Shown here piece after piece: positions 17,594-26,969 of a stretch of 64,000 bases of DNA. The position numbers and the translations under genes are program-made. The stretch is from NCBI GenBank assembly GCA_964649825.1, contig CAZYQW010000147.1:79125-143124 (forward strand). The letters run 5' to 3'. The DNA comes from CAZYQW01 sp964649825. GTDB taxonomy: Bacteria; Planctomycetota; B15-G4; JADJEK01. The notes under the pieces were generated by a model that was not told the origin of the DNA, did no database searches, and was given only the letters and a program-made list of their open reading frames with translations. Position 1 is the stretch's first letter. Each line of letters opens with the position of its first letter.

Positions 17594-18349
17594 TTGGAAG
17601 ATCCGATCACGACGCGGCGCACCATTCGCCTCGAGATCGCCTACGACGGCACGGAGTTCATGGGCTGGCAGCGTCAACCGGACCAGCGCACCGTTCAGGG
17701 CGTCGTGGAAACCGCGGTCGCATCGATCACGGGAACCGCCGCGGCCGTCCATGGTTCGGGCCGTACCGATGCGGGCGTGCACGCTCTCGGTCAGGTGGCT
17801 CACTTCCAGTCGGAATCGAGACTCTCGACGGGCGACCTCGCGCGCGCCTTGAACGCGCGACTTCCTCGGGACGTCGTGGTCCGGGGCGTCGCGGACGTGC
17901 GCCCGGACTTCCACGCACGCTATTCCGCGCGGAGGAAGACCTACATCTATCAGGTGTACGTGGCGGCGCACCGCGATCCGTTTCTCGATCGGTACGCGTT
18001 GCAAGTCCGGTCCGCTCCCGACGTCACCGCGATGCGCGAGGCGGCGGCCCGGCTGGAGGGGCGTCACGACTTCCGTCCGTTTGCGACGGGCGCGGCCGCG
18101 ATCGAGGACACGGTGCGCGACCTGACGCGGGTTCGTGTCGTGCGAGGATCGCGGGGCTTCCGGATCTACGCCACCGCGAACGGGTTCCTGCGCCACATGG
18201 TCCGTGCTCTGGCCGGCCTCCTGCTCTGCGTCGGAGACGGCCGCTCGGCGCCGACCGCGGTCGACGCCCTGCTCGAGAGTCGATGCCGCTCGGGCGAGCC
18301 CGCGGCGGCGCCTCCGCACGCCTTGGTTTTGTGGCGGGTCGATTATTGA
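17594..18349 (+). CDS. truA: tRNA pseudouridine(38-40) synthase TruA
   Basis: The 251-residue product has the TruA core with catalytic Asp59 in GSGRTDAGVHA and the C-terminal RHMVRALAG motif. It isomerises U38-U40 in the anticodon arm of many tRNAs. The start is TTG at 17594, six bases after the rpoN stop; no ATG gives a full-length N-terminus. truA splits rpoN from hpf, which is not the usual neighbour order. Confidence 0.93.
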   Translation: MEDPITTRRTIRLEIAYDGTEFMGWQRQPDQRTVQGVVETAVASITGTAAAVHGSGRTDAGVHALGQVAHFQSESRLSTGDLARALNARLPRDVVVRGVADVRPDFHARYSARRKTYIYQVYVAAHRDPFLDRYALQVRSAPDVTAMREAAARLEGRHDFRPFATGAAAIEDTVRDLTRVRVVRGSRGFRIYATANGFLRHMVRALAGLLLCVGDGRSAPTAVDALLESRCRSGEPAAAPPHALVLWRVDY

Positions 18350-18528
18350 CTCGCCCGAGCGGTTCCGATCAGATTCGAATTTGCCCTACGGGGAGCATGT
18401 GACGCGGTGCGGGTTTCTTTTCCGATTCCCGAAAAGACGATCACCGGTGCATGTCGGGCGACCAGGCCATCGAGTTCCTCGCGTACGCGAGAAGCTCAGC
18501 GAGCCAAATTCAAGGGCTGGAGTACCAG

Positions 18529-18918
18529 GTGGACATACAGATCGTCGGGCGGCACATCGAACTCTCCGCGGGTCTCGAGAGCTACGCGCGAGAGAAGGCC
18601 GAGAAGGTCGCGAAGTTCCTGAAGCAGAACGTGCGGGTCGAGGTCTTGATCGAGAAGGTCCATGACCAGCATGAAGTCGAGATGATCGTGTCCGGATACC
18701 GCGGGCCGGTCATCGTCAGCCACGTGCACAAGGAGGATCCGCGGGCGGCCATCGATCTCGCGATCGACAAGGTCGAGCACCAGCTTCGCCGGATGAAAGG
18801 CCGTCGAACGTCGCACAAGGGCGAGAGCATCACCAGCGAGGCGATCTCGACGGGAAACGAGAGCGAGGACTCCGACGTCAGCTACGACGACATCATCGAC
18901 GAGGAGCTGAGCAAGTGA
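18529..18918 (+). CDS. hpf: Ribosome hibernation-promoting factor (HPF/YfiA family)
   Basis: From GTG 18529 the product is 129 residues, beginning VDIQIVGRHIELSAGLESYAR, the exact family N-terminus; a GGAG lies seven bases upstream. An upstream ATG at 18451 would add 26 unrelated residues. The beta-alpha-beta-beta-beta-alpha domain spans about 1-98; the rest is a Ser/Asp/Glu-rich acidic tail and not the long-HPF dimerisation domain. It binds the 30S subunit at slow growth. Its end overlaps ptsN by GTGA. Confidence 0.88.
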   Translation: MDIQIVGRHIELSAGLESYAREKAEKVAKFLKQNVRVEVLIEKVHDQHEVEMIVSGYRGPVIVSHVHKEDPRAAIDLAIDKVEHQLRRMKGRRTSHKGESITSEAISTGNESEDSDVSYDDIIDEELSK

Positions 18919-19391
18919 GTACCGGCGGAACGTTCTGGAAGCTCTTTCGGGCTGAAGCGTGCGCAGTCGATCTTTCCGTCGCGACGAAGAATGAACTGCT
19001 GGCCGAGCTCGTGGGGTTGCTCGTCGCCTCGGACCAGATCTCCGAGGACGCGCGCGACGGACTCCTCCACGCGCTGATCGAGCGGGAGAAGATCGGAAGC
19101 ACCGGAATCGGGGGCGGCGTCGCGATCCCGCACGTCAAGAGCGACCGCGTCGCGGACACGGTCACCGCGGTGGGAGTGTCCAAGACGGCGATCGACTACT
19201 CCGCCGTCGATGGAGAGCCGTGCAACCTCTTCATTCTCTTGGTCTCGCCGAAGGAGAAGGCCGAGACGCATCTCCAGATCCTGCGCTGGCTCTCGAGGCT
19301 GGTCCGCGACGCGGACTTCACTCGTTTCATGCGCGGATCCAAGGCTCCGCAGGACGCCATCAATCTGTTCAAGGAGATGGGCGGGTCCTAG
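18915..19391 (+). CDS. ptsN: PTS IIA-like nitrogen regulatory protein PtsN
   Basis: The 158-residue product is a single fructose/mannitol-type EIIA domain with the phospho-acceptor His73 in GVAIPHVK and the upstream TGIGGG motif. Next to rpoN and an HPr gene it fits the PTS-Ntr phosphorelay, which signals nitrogen and potassium status without transporting sugar. No permease is near. It starts with GTG overlapping the hpf stop. Confidence 0.9.
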   Translation: MSTGGTFWKLFRAEACAVDLSVATKNELLAELVGLLVASDQISEDARDGLLHALIEREKIGSTGIGGGVAIPHVKSDRVADTVTAVGVSKTAIDYSAVDGEPCNLFILLVSPKEKAETHLQILRWLSRLVRDADFTRFMRGSKAPQDAINLFKEMGGS

Positions 19392-19408
19392 CCGCCCTCG
19401 CCACCTCC

Positions 19409-19681
19409 GTGGCAGTCTGCACCGGTTCCGTCATCATTCCAAACTCGCAGGGGCTGCACGCTCGCCCGATCGCGATGATCGCCGAGGCCGCGAACAAGCA
19501 CGTGGCTCGCCTCACCGTTTCCGTCGACGGCCGCGAGGTCGACGGTCGGTCGATCCTCGAACTGATGACCCTCTGTGCCGCCAAGGGGGACGTGCTCGAG
19601 CTGGCCGCAGACGGGGAGGATGCGCGCGCGGTGATCGAAGCGGTCGTCGCGCTCGTCGAGAGCGGATTCGGGGAGAAGTAG
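19409..19681 (+). CDS. ptsH: Phosphocarrier protein HPr
   Basis: From GTG 19409 the product is 90 residues, the family length. It has the active-site His17 in GLHARPIAM and Ser48 in GRSILELMTL, the position phosphorylated by HPr kinase in other bacteria. Neither enzyme I nor HPr kinase is in the window. A longer frame runs upstream through ptsN and is rejected. The start lacks a clear ribosome site, so it may depend on coupling to ptsN. Confidence 0.9.
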   Translation: MAVCTGSVIIPNSQGLHARPIAMIAEAANKHVARLTVSVDGREVDGRSILELMTLCAAKGDVLELAADGEDARAVIEAVVALVESGFGEK

Positions 19682-19831
19682 GGGTCTACGCGGATCTTCG
19701 GGGTTGATGCGGTACGCGCCCTCAGTTTTGCCCGTTGGCTGGACGAAGTAGGACGACGGACAGTGGGTGAAACTGATCTGAGACCGCGGGGAGTCGGGTT
19801 CGGATCGCGGTCCGGGCAGGGAAGGGTCGGA

Positions 19832-21043
19832 ATGAAGCGAATCTTGTTCGTCGACGACGACGAGAACGTCCTGAGCGGGCTCCGGCGTCTCCTTCACCGC
19901 CAGCGACGAGAGTGGGAACTTCACTTCGTGGACAGCGCGCAGGCCGCCCTCGACCTGTTGAGCAAGCAACGCTTCGACGTCGTCGTGACGGACATGCGCA
20001 TGCCCAACATGGACGGGGCGACACTCCTGGGTCAGGTGCGGGAGCGACACCCCGAGGTCATTCGGCTCGTTCTGTCCGGCCACACGGACGAGCGAGACAC
20101 TCTGCGCGCCGTGGCCGTCGCCCATCAGTTCCTGTCGAAGCCGTGTGAACCCGACAAGCTGCACGAGGTCGTCAACCGCGCATGCGCGCTGCAGGGCGTC
20201 TTGACGCGGGAGAGCTTGCGCAGCGCCATCGGACGGGTCGACGCGTTGCCTGCCGTGCCGCGAGTCTTCCAGGAACTCACCGAGGTGCTTCGCGACCCGA
20301 GCGTGGGGATCGACCGCATCGCGGAGATCATCGTTCGCGACGCCGCGATGTGCGCCAAGCTGCTCCAGATCGTGAACTCGAGCTTCTTCTCGCTGGCTCG
20401 CCGGATCACGGACATCAAACAGGCCGTTGCGCTGCTGGGCGCCAACCTCATTCGCGACCTGGCGGTCTCGCTCGAGGTGTTTCGGGGGTTCGCGCGCGAC
20501 GCCTGCATCGAGGACTACTCGATCGATGACGCGCAAACGCACGCCAATCACGTGGCCCGGCTCGCTCGCCAGATCGCACCGAGTCCCTCGGTGGCCCAGG
20601 ATGCGTTCATGGCGGGGCTGCTGCACGAAGTCGGGCGGCTCGTGCTCGCGTCGCGCCTCGCGGAGACCTTCCGTGCGATGCTCCGCCGGGCGCGGGACGA
20701 GCAGCGACCGCTCGTCGACATCGAGAGGGAAGAAATGGGCGTCACCTACGCAGAGATCGGCGCGTACCTGCTCGGCATGTGGGGAATGCCCTACGCGATC
20801 GTCGAGGCGGTCGCGAGCCACTGCGAGCCGTCGCGAGTCGCTCCGAGCTCGTTCGACGTGCTCGGGGTGGTCCACGTCGCGGATTCCCTCATCCACGAAG
20901 CGACGGCCCACGACGATGGAACTCTCGCGGTGGAGGCCATTCCGGTCGACGAAGCGTTCGCGGAATCCGTCGGCGTCGCCGCCCAACTGCCCCGCTGGCG
21001 CGACCTCGCCGCGCGTCAGGTCAGCCTCGCCCAACCGGCGTAG
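19832..21043 (+). CDS. Response regulator with HDOD output domain
   Basis: The 403-residue product has an N-terminal REC domain (phospho-acceptor Asp54, switch Lys in FLSKPCEPDKL) and an HDOD domain (about 130-330) with DALPAVPRVFQELTEVLRDP and ALLGANLIRDLAVSLEVF. HDOD proteins are signalling relatives of HD hydrolases, mostly without catalytic metal residues. A small C-terminal extension follows. It forms a pair with the next gene, which has the same REC type. Confidence 0.88.
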   Translation: MKRILFVDDDENVLSGLRRLLHRQRREWELHFVDSAQAALDLLSKQRFDVVVTDMRMPNMDGATLLGQVRERHPEVIRLVLSGHTDERDTLRAVAVAHQFLSKPCEPDKLHEVVNRACALQGVLTRESLRSAIGRVDALPAVPRVFQELTEVLRDPSVGIDRIAEIIVRDAAMCAKLLQIVNSSFFSLARRITDIKQAVALLGANLIRDLAVSLEVFRGFARDACIEDYSIDDAQTHANHVARLARQIAPSPSVAQDAFMAGLLHEVGRLVLASRLAETFRAMLRRARDEQRPLVDIEREEMGVTYAEIGAYLLGMWGMPYAIVEAVASHCEPSRVAPSSFDVLGVVHVADSLIHEATAHDDGTLAVEAIPVDEAFAESVGVAAQLPRWRDLAARQVSLAQPA

Positions 21044-21119
21044 ACGGCGCTGACGCGGCGCTCGGGGCGAGGATCCGGCGCCGGGCGACTCAAGGTGACC
21101 GTGCGGCGAGGACGATCGA

Positions 21120-22265
21120 ATGAGCATGGGTGACGTGACACGCAAAGTGCTCCTCGTGGACGATGACGAGCGGTTGCTCGCGTCGTTGACGCGGACGCAC
21201 CGGAAGGAATACGACCTGACGACCGCGGTCGGCGGCCCGGCCGGGCTGTCCGCGTTGGAAACCAGCGGCCCGTTCGCGGTGGTAGTGTCGGACTTCCAGA
21301 TGCCCGTCATGGATGGGATCACGTTCCTACGACACGCGCGGCAAATGGCACCCGATACCGTCCGCATCCTTCTGACGGGGAACCCGGGGCTGCAGCTTGC
21401 GGTCGACGCGGTCAACGAAGGCAGCGTGTTTCGCTTTCTGACGAAGCCATGTGCTCCGGAGACGTTCCAGGCCGGGGTCGGCGCGGCAATCGAGCAGTTT
21501 CGGTTGAAGCACATGGAGCGGATCCTCCTGGAGCAAACGTTGCGCGGAAGCGTGGACGTGCTCGTCGAGATCCTCGGGCTGGTGAATCCGACCGCGTTCG
21601 GTCGGGCCCGACGCGTGCGGGATTACGTCGCGCACGTCGTCCACAAGCTGAAGCTGGATGACGCCTGGCAGTTCGAGACCGCGGCGCTCCTGTCGCAGAT
21701 CGGCTGCGTGGCCCTGCCCGGCGAGGTGTTGGAGAAGGCCGCGGCCGGGGAAGCGCTCGACGCGGAGGAGACGGCGATGATCGGGCGCCACCCACGGATC
21801 GCCCGAAACCTTCTCCGCAACATCCCGCGCCTGGAGGGAATCGCTCGGATCGTCGAGCACCAGTCCCTGCCCGGCCGTGATGGGCTGCGGTTCGGGTCGG
21901 ACCTGCCGCTCGGAAGCAGGATCCTCGCGGTTGCGAGCGAGTACGACTCGTGCGTCTCGAAGGGGACGAGTCGCGCCGACACCCTTCGCATCCTGCGTGA
22001 TCGAGCGAGCTCGCCGAACCGCGAGCTGATCGATGCGCTCGCGGACTTCGGGTTCTCCGACGAGGAGACCGTGGTGAAGGAGATCCCGGTGGCGCTTCTC
22101 GACCCAGGGATGCTTCTCGATCAGGACGTCGTTCTCGCCAACGGGAGCCTGCTGGTATCCCGCGATCACGAGGTGACGATGAGCATGGTCGAGCGGCTTG
22201 GGAACTTCGCGCGCCTCGGGACGATTCCCGCGTCGATTCGCGTGCGCGTCAAGCGAACGGATTGA
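21120..22265 (+). CDS. Response regulator with degenerate HD-GYP-like output domain
   Basis: The 381-residue product has an N-terminal REC domain with Asp58, then an HD-GYP-like helical domain (about 140-300). The metal HD pair is lost: the place of a typical LLHDIG reads LLSQIG, and the DGxGYP signature is replaced by DGLRFG. RHPRIARNLL and IVEHQ keep other parts of the fold. Cyclic-di-GMP hydrolysis is therefore unlikely; a protein-interaction or effector role is inferred. A further C-terminal part (about 300-381) may be a PilZ-like or unknown domain. Confidence 0.8.
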   Translation: MSMGDVTRKVLLVDDDERLLASLTRTHRKEYDLTTAVGGPAGLSALETSGPFAVVVSDFQMPVMDGITFLRHARQMAPDTVRILLTGNPGLQLAVDAVNEGSVFRFLTKPCAPETFQAGVGAAIEQFRLKHMERILLEQTLRGSVDVLVEILGLVNPTAFGRARRVRDYVAHVVHKLKLDDAWQFETAALLSQIGCVALPGEVLEKAAAGEALDAEETAMIGRHPRIARNLLRNIPRLEGIARIVEHQSLPGRDGLRFGSDLPLGSRILAVASEYDSCVSKGTSRADTLRILRDRASSPNRELIDALADFGFSDEETVVKEIPVALLDPGMLLDQDVVLANGSLLVSRDHEVTMSMVERLGNFARLGTIPASIRVRVKRTD

Positions 22266-22288
22266 CCGGATCCGCGTCGCGGCGCGGC

Positions 22289-22312
22289 GGGTTCCGCCTC
22301 GGGGCGGAACCT
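22289..22312 (+). terminator. Stem-loop after the HD-GYP-like gene
   Basis: A 9-bp perfect stem (22290-22298 with 22303-22311) with a 4-base loop begins 24 bp after the stop. There is no T-tract, so termination is only likely, not certain. Confidence 0.5.
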
Positions 22313-22516
22313 GGCGCCGTCCCCGATGCCGTCCGGTCGATGCCGCTGGGATTCGGTCGGACGTGGCGGAGATACCTCACATTCGTCGCTCCGTTGTTCC
22401 GATGAGGACTTCGGGTCTCCCAGTGGGTCGGCGGCGCGGCGGCTCGTCGGCCGGCCTCTCGGGGGCCGATGAGGAGCGCGCGCGGGGAGGTCTCGCACCA
22501 CGGAGATGGGCAAGAG

Positions 22517-24652
22517 ATGAATCGTCGAGAGCCGGATCCAACGACGGGCTTCAGGGTTCCCAGGCAGACGGTCGGGAAGTTCTCGATCCGCTACAAGGTC
22601 GGCGTCGCGCTGCTCTCGCTCGGTGCCCTGCTCCTGGCCATCATCGGACTGACGTATCAGACGTTTCAAGACGTCGGATCCGACAACGAACGGAAGGAGC
22701 TCTCGCGCGCACAGGAATCCAGCGTGTTCCGGATTCAGCTCTTGGCCGTGCGATTGCTGCGCGGAGAGCGGCTCGAGGAGGAGATCGTCGCGGAGAACGA
22801 GCAGTTCGAGGGACGCCAGCGGATCCTGTTCGCCCGCACGGACGACGAACTCCTCGCCGCCGGACCGACGCGCGCCCAACGGACATGGGAAGCGTATCGC
22901 GATTCGTGTCGAGCGGTGATCGACTGCGACCAACGGCTCGCCGAGGGCGCGGACGCCGCCCAGCAGCGATTCGCTCCATGGTTGGCGTCCCTGTCGGCGC
23001 TCGAGCCTGCCATCAACCCCGACCGCGAGAACTACGAGGACTTGCTGGGCCTCATCTCGAGCTGCCGCGCGGCCTCCTCCGTTCTCCATGGTGCCTTTCT
23101 CAAGCTCGTTTCGGCGCCTCCCGGCGATGCGGAGCGCCAGGCACGGCTCAGCCTGTCCGTGACCACCGAGATCATGTCGAACGCCCTCGAGAACCTGCAC
23201 GAGGGCTTTCTCGACGCTCAAGCCGTTCCGCCTCGGAGTACGCCGGGGCTCGAGAGGCTGGCCGAGTGCAAGGCGATCTGGAACCTGCTGTCCAGCGATC
23301 TCGACGTCGTCGTCCGCGACAAGGTGAAGCTGCTCGAGCTCGTCGGGCCGTCGAACGGCGTGAGCCTCGTGGATTGCTTCGAGTCCATGATCGAAGCTCA
23401 GCAGGACGCATCGAGGCTCTACGACGAGAGCGCCGCCGATCGTCGTCGCCTGTTGACGCGGATCCTCGCCGCCAGCGCAGTGATCGTCATCGCGCTCATC
23501 GCGATCCTGATGATCGGCGTCCGCAGATTCGTCGTCGATCCGATCCTGCGCCTCACCGCGGGAACCATCCATCTCTCCCGCGGAGCGTTGGACACACGGA
23601 TCGACGTCGACACGCGAGACGAGCTCGGGCTGCTGGCCCACTCCTTCAATTCCATGGCCGAGAGCCTGGCGGAGTCGCGCCAGCAGCTCAGAGCATGGGC
23701 CGAGACGCTCGAGGAGCAGGTTCGGACGCGCACGGACGACCTTCGCGCCGCGAACGAGAAGCTGATCGAGGAGAGCGAGCAACGTGAACGCATCGAGGGC
23801 GAGCTCCGCATGGTCCAGAAGCTCGAATCCGTCGGTCGGCTCGCGGCGGGGATCGCTCACGAGATCAACACTCCGATCCAGTTCATCAACGACAACACCC
23901 GGTTCCTCGGCTCCGCTTTCGCGGACTCGATGCCGGTCCTCGTCAACGCGAAGGCGGTGGCCGAGCGCGTGCGCGACGGCCTGGCGACGACGAAGGACGC
24001 CGAGGAGCTCTTGGCCGAGATCGAAGCGGCCGACGTCGACTACTTGGTCGCCGAGACGCAGTCGGCGATCGAACAGTCGTTGGACGGGATCGAGCGCGTG
24101 ACTCGGATCGTGCGCGCGATGAAGGAGTTCTCCCATCCCGGCAGCGACGAGAAGACCTGCATCGACCTGAACCGCGCCATCGAAAGCACGGTCACGGTGG
24201 CGAGCAACGAGTGGAAGTACGTCGCCGAGCTCGAGATGAACCTCGATCCGGGCCTTCCCCCGGTGTCCTGCCTTCCGGGCGAGATCAACCAGGTCATCTT
24301 GAACATGATCGTCAATGCGGCCCATGCCATCGAGGACGTCGTCTCTCGCACGCCGAAAGGCCGGGGCAAGATCCGAGTGTCGACGAGCCAGGAGGGTGGA
24401 GATGCGGTCGTCCGGATCTCCGACACGGGCTCGGGCATACCCGCCGAGATTCGCGACAAGATCTTCGATCAGTTCTTCACGACGAAGGACGTCGGGCGAG
24501 GAACGGGACAGGGTCTCTCCATCGCGCATGGGGTCGTGGTCGGCAAGCACGGCGGGACGATCGATCTGGAGTCCGAGGTCGGAAAGGGGACGACGTTCAT
24601 CGTGCGGCTGCCTCTGCAGGCGAGCGCGCTCGAAGGTGCCCTGGTCGGGTAG
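22517..24652 (+). CDS. Membrane sensor histidine kinase (HAMP-HisKA-HATPase)
   Basis: The 711-residue product has a first transmembrane helix (about 23-46), a large extracytoplasmic helical sensor region (about 47-310), a second helix (about 314-335), HAMP (about 336-390), a coiled coil, the H-box with His448 in AAGIAHEINTPIQF, and an ATPase domain with N-box NMIVNAAHAIED and DTGSGIP. It would phosphorylate a response regulator; the two REC proteins just upstream are the obvious candidates. The 250-bp leader holds no other gene. Confidence 0.9.
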   Translation: MNRREPDPTTGFRVPRQTVGKFSIRYKVGVALLSLGALLLAIIGLTYQTFQDVGSDNERKELSRAQESSVFRIQLLAVRLLRGERLEEEIVAENEQFEGRQRILFARTDDELLAAGPTRAQRTWEAYRDSCRAVIDCDQRLAEGADAAQQRFAPWLASLSALEPAINPDRENYEDLLGLISSCRAASSVLHGAFLKLVSAPPGDAERQARLSLSVTTEIMSNALENLHEGFLDAQAVPPRSTPGLERLAECKAIWNLLSSDLDVVVRDKVKLLELVGPSNGVSLVDCFESMIEAQQDASRLYDESAADRRRLLTRILAASAVIVIALIAILMIGVRRFVVDPILRLTAGTIHLSRGALDTRIDVDTRDELGLLAHSFNSMAESLAESRQQLRAWAETLEEQVRTRTDDLRAANEKLIEESEQRERIEGELRMVQKLESVGRLAAGIAHEINTPIQFINDNTRFLGSAFADSMPVLVNAKAVAERVRDGLATTKDAEELLAEIEAADVDYLVAETQSAIEQSLDGIERVTRIVRAMKEFSHPGSDEKTCIDLNRAIESTVTVASNEWKYVAELEMNLDPGLPPVSCLPGEINQVILNMIVNAAHAIEDVVSRTPKGRGKIRVSTSQEGGDAVVRISDTGSGIPAEIRDKIFDQFFTTKDVGRGTGQGLSIAHGVVVGKHGGTIDLESEVGKGTTFIVRLPLQASALEGALVG

Positions 24653-24743
24653 TCGGCGTGCTCGGAGCGAGAAACGGCCTCAAGACGGTCCCGGGCGAAG
24701 TCGAAGTACCGACGGACCGGGAGGTTTTCTGGGATCGGCGACC

Positions 24744-25958
24744 ATGATCAGACGCACGGTGCTCTCGTTCCTGGCGGGCGTGGCAAGCATGGCCGCCATC
24801 GGTGTGGTTGCCGGCATCCCCGGCGGGGCGCCGCGCGGAGTCCACGAGCGCGCTTCGAACGCGCAGAAGCCGGCCCGCGAGGAGCCGCCGCCGGTCACGG
24901 ACCCGTCACCCTCGTCACGAGGAGCGCCGGTGGATCCCGCTTCTGCGGCCGGGGAGACCTTCCGTTACGACCCGATCGATCGCGAGCACGAGCCGATCGA
25001 GCCGATTCCGACCGACGTCGAGCTGTTCTTCGAGGATTACCTGGAGCTCGACTACGACCCGGATCGCATCGAGCTCGGCCGCCGGCTCTTCCATGACGTC
25101 CGGCTGTCACGGGACGACTCGCTCTCCTGCGCGAGCTGTCACGACCTGCGTTACGCAGGCATCGACCGCGCGATCACGGCGACCGGATTCAACGGCCAGA
25201 TCGGCGCGCTGAACACTCCCACCGTCTACAACGCCGTCCTCGGCATCGCGCAGTTCTGGGACGGCCGGGCCCCGGACCTGGAGACCCAGGCGGACGGCCC
25301 TCCGACCACCCCGAGCGAGATGGCATCCAGTTGGAACCAGATCCTGTCCAAGCTCGCCGCGGACGAGAGCATGCTGCAGCAGTTCCAGAAAGCGTTCCCG
25401 GACGTGGACTTCTCCGCCGGGATTCCTCCCGATCTGCCGGTCGTCGCCATCGCGGACTTCGAGCGGACGCTGATCACGCCGGATTCCCCCTTCGACCGGT
25501 ACCTGCGCGGGGACGACGCGGCGGTGAGCGAGCGCGTGAAGGAGGGCTACCAGATCTTCAAGGACGTGGGCTGCGTCGAGTGCCACTACGGCTTGGCGGT
25601 CGGGAACGCGTCGTATCAACGTCTAGGTCGAACGCGCGAGTACGAGTTCCCCTCGATGGACGACATCCACCTCGGGCGCTTCAACGTCACCGGGCTGGAG
25701 GCGGATCGCCACGCGTTCAAGGTCGGCGGTCTTCGCAACGTCGCCCTGACGGCGCCATACCTTCACGACGGCTCGGTGACGACCCTCGATGAAGCGATCC
25801 GGATCATGGGGGAGCACCAGCTCGGACTGGCCCTGTCCGACGGGCAGGTCGAGCGAATCGGGGCGTTCCTCACGTCGTTGACGGGAACGGTCGACGGTCG
25901 CCGGTTGGACGAGATCCAGAACACCATCGACCATCGAGACGGCGGCCGCGCTCGTTAG
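24744..25958 (+). CDS. Di-heme cytochrome c peroxidase (CcpA/MauG family)
   Basis: The 404-residue product has a signal-type N-terminus, a Pro-rich linker to about residue 75 and two heme-binding motifs, CASCH (129-133) and CVECH (277-281), with TAPYLHDGS near the C-terminus as in this family. It acts in the periplasm, reducing H2O2 or oxidising a protein substrate. It is followed 21 bp later by a blue-copper protein, which could be its electron donor. Confidence 0.9.
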   Translation: MIRRTVLSFLAGVASMAAIGVVAGIPGGAPRGVHERASNAQKPAREEPPPVTDPSPSSRGAPVDPASAAGETFRYDPIDREHEPIEPIPTDVELFFEDYLELDYDPDRIELGRRLFHDVRLSRDDSLSCASCHDLRYAGIDRAITATGFNGQIGALNTPTVYNAVLGIAQFWDGRAPDLETQADGPPTTPSEMASSWNQILSKLAADESMLQQFQKAFPDVDFSAGIPPDLPVVAIADFERTLITPDSPFDRYLRGDDAAVSERVKEGYQIFKDVGCVECHYGLAVGNASYQRLGRTREYEFPSMDDIHLGRFNVTGLEADRHAFKVGGLRNVALTAPYLHDGSVTTLDEAIRIMGEHQLGLALSDGQVERIGAFLTSLTGTVDGRRLDEIQNTIDHRDGGRAR

Positions 25959-25979
25959 GAATCGAAGGAGCAAGCAGCC

Positions 25980-26690
25980 ATGGTCCGCGCGAGGGAACGG
26001 TCACGCTTGGTCTGGTTCGGCGCCTGCATCGTGTCCGTGTTGGTCCTGCTCGACGCGAGCCTTGGACGACGGGTCGTCGCGTCCACCGATCGATCGCGGG
26101 ACGGCACTGAGCGGACGGGATCGGTGCGCGGCCGGTTCACGTCGCTTCAACGGCTGCTCACGCGGGGAGCGACCAGCCAAAGAGACGTCGTGATCTACCT
26201 CAAGAGCGAGGCGCCCGCGAAGCACGCGCCGCCGGCCGTCCCGGTGGAGGTGATCCAACGAAAGCTCCGATTCGAGCCGCACGTCCTCCCCGTCCTGCAA
26301 GGGACGCCGGTGCGATTCGTGAACAAGGACGACGTCGACCACAACGTGTTCTCGAACGGAGATTGCTGCCGGATCGACGTCGACATGTCCCCTCGGTCCG
26401 CGGCGCCGTTCACGTTCGAGCGGGCCGGCGCGATCCCGATCATCTGCCGCCTGCATCCGGAGATGTCGCTCTGGATCATCGTGCTCCCGGAGCCGTGGTT
26501 TACGCGCGTCGAGCTGGAGAAGACGAAGGACGAAGGCGGCCGGCGCTACGAGGCGGACTATTCGATCAAGGACGTCCCCCCCGGCGAGTACACGCTGACG
26601 TTCTGGAACAAGAAGCTGAAGCCTCGGGAGTACTCGGTCGTGGTGAGCGCCGGCGCGGAGACCGCGCTGGACATCGAGATCGCGGAGTAG
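25980..26690 (+). CDS. Cupredoxin (plastocyanin-like) with C-terminal carboxypeptidase-regulatory-like domain
   Basis: The 236-residue product has an N-terminal hydrophobic export segment (about 10-27), then a cupredoxin domain with the type 1 copper ligands His in DHNVFS, Cys in IPIICRLHPEM, and the His and Met of the same motif. The last 70 residues resemble a carboxypeptidase-regulatory-like beta domain (DVPPGEYTLTFW). AAGGAG lies ten bases before the ATG. Linked to the upstream di-heme peroxidase, it is a plausible periplasmic electron carrier. Confidence 0.82.
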   Translation: MVRARERSRLVWFGACIVSVLVLLDASLGRRVVASTDRSRDGTERTGSVRGRFTSLQRLLTRGATSQRDVVIYLKSEAPAKHAPPAVPVEVIQRKLRFEPHVLPVLQGTPVRFVNKDDVDHNVFSNGDCCRIDVDMSPRSAAPFTFERAGAIPIICRLHPEMSLWIIVLPEPWFTRVELEKTKDEGGRRYEADYSIKDVPPGEYTLTFWNKKLKPREYSVVVSAGAETALDIEIAE

Positions 26691-26969
26691 CCGGACGCGG
26701 CGTCGCTTCATGTCGCCGGCGGCGAGCGAACGCCTCATCGCGGCATCGACTCGTTCGCGAGCATCTCCGAGCCCTTCCGAGCCTCTCGAAGACCTCGCAA
26801 GTCCTCGATGCTGAGCCCCCCGCGTATCCGTGAGTCGCGTTCTGCAACGCGTCAGGACTTTCCGCCGCTCGATTCTTCTCTCCTGCTAAAGCTCCTCTCC
26901 GCCGCCCGCCGATAAGCGATGGCATCTGAGTCGATCCTGCCTGAGTCGGGCAGCGCGGACGGAGCAGCG

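Noticed and set aside
21120..22265. Active cyclic-di-GMP phosphodiesterase
   Set aside because: Both the HD metal pair and the GYP loop residues are missing.
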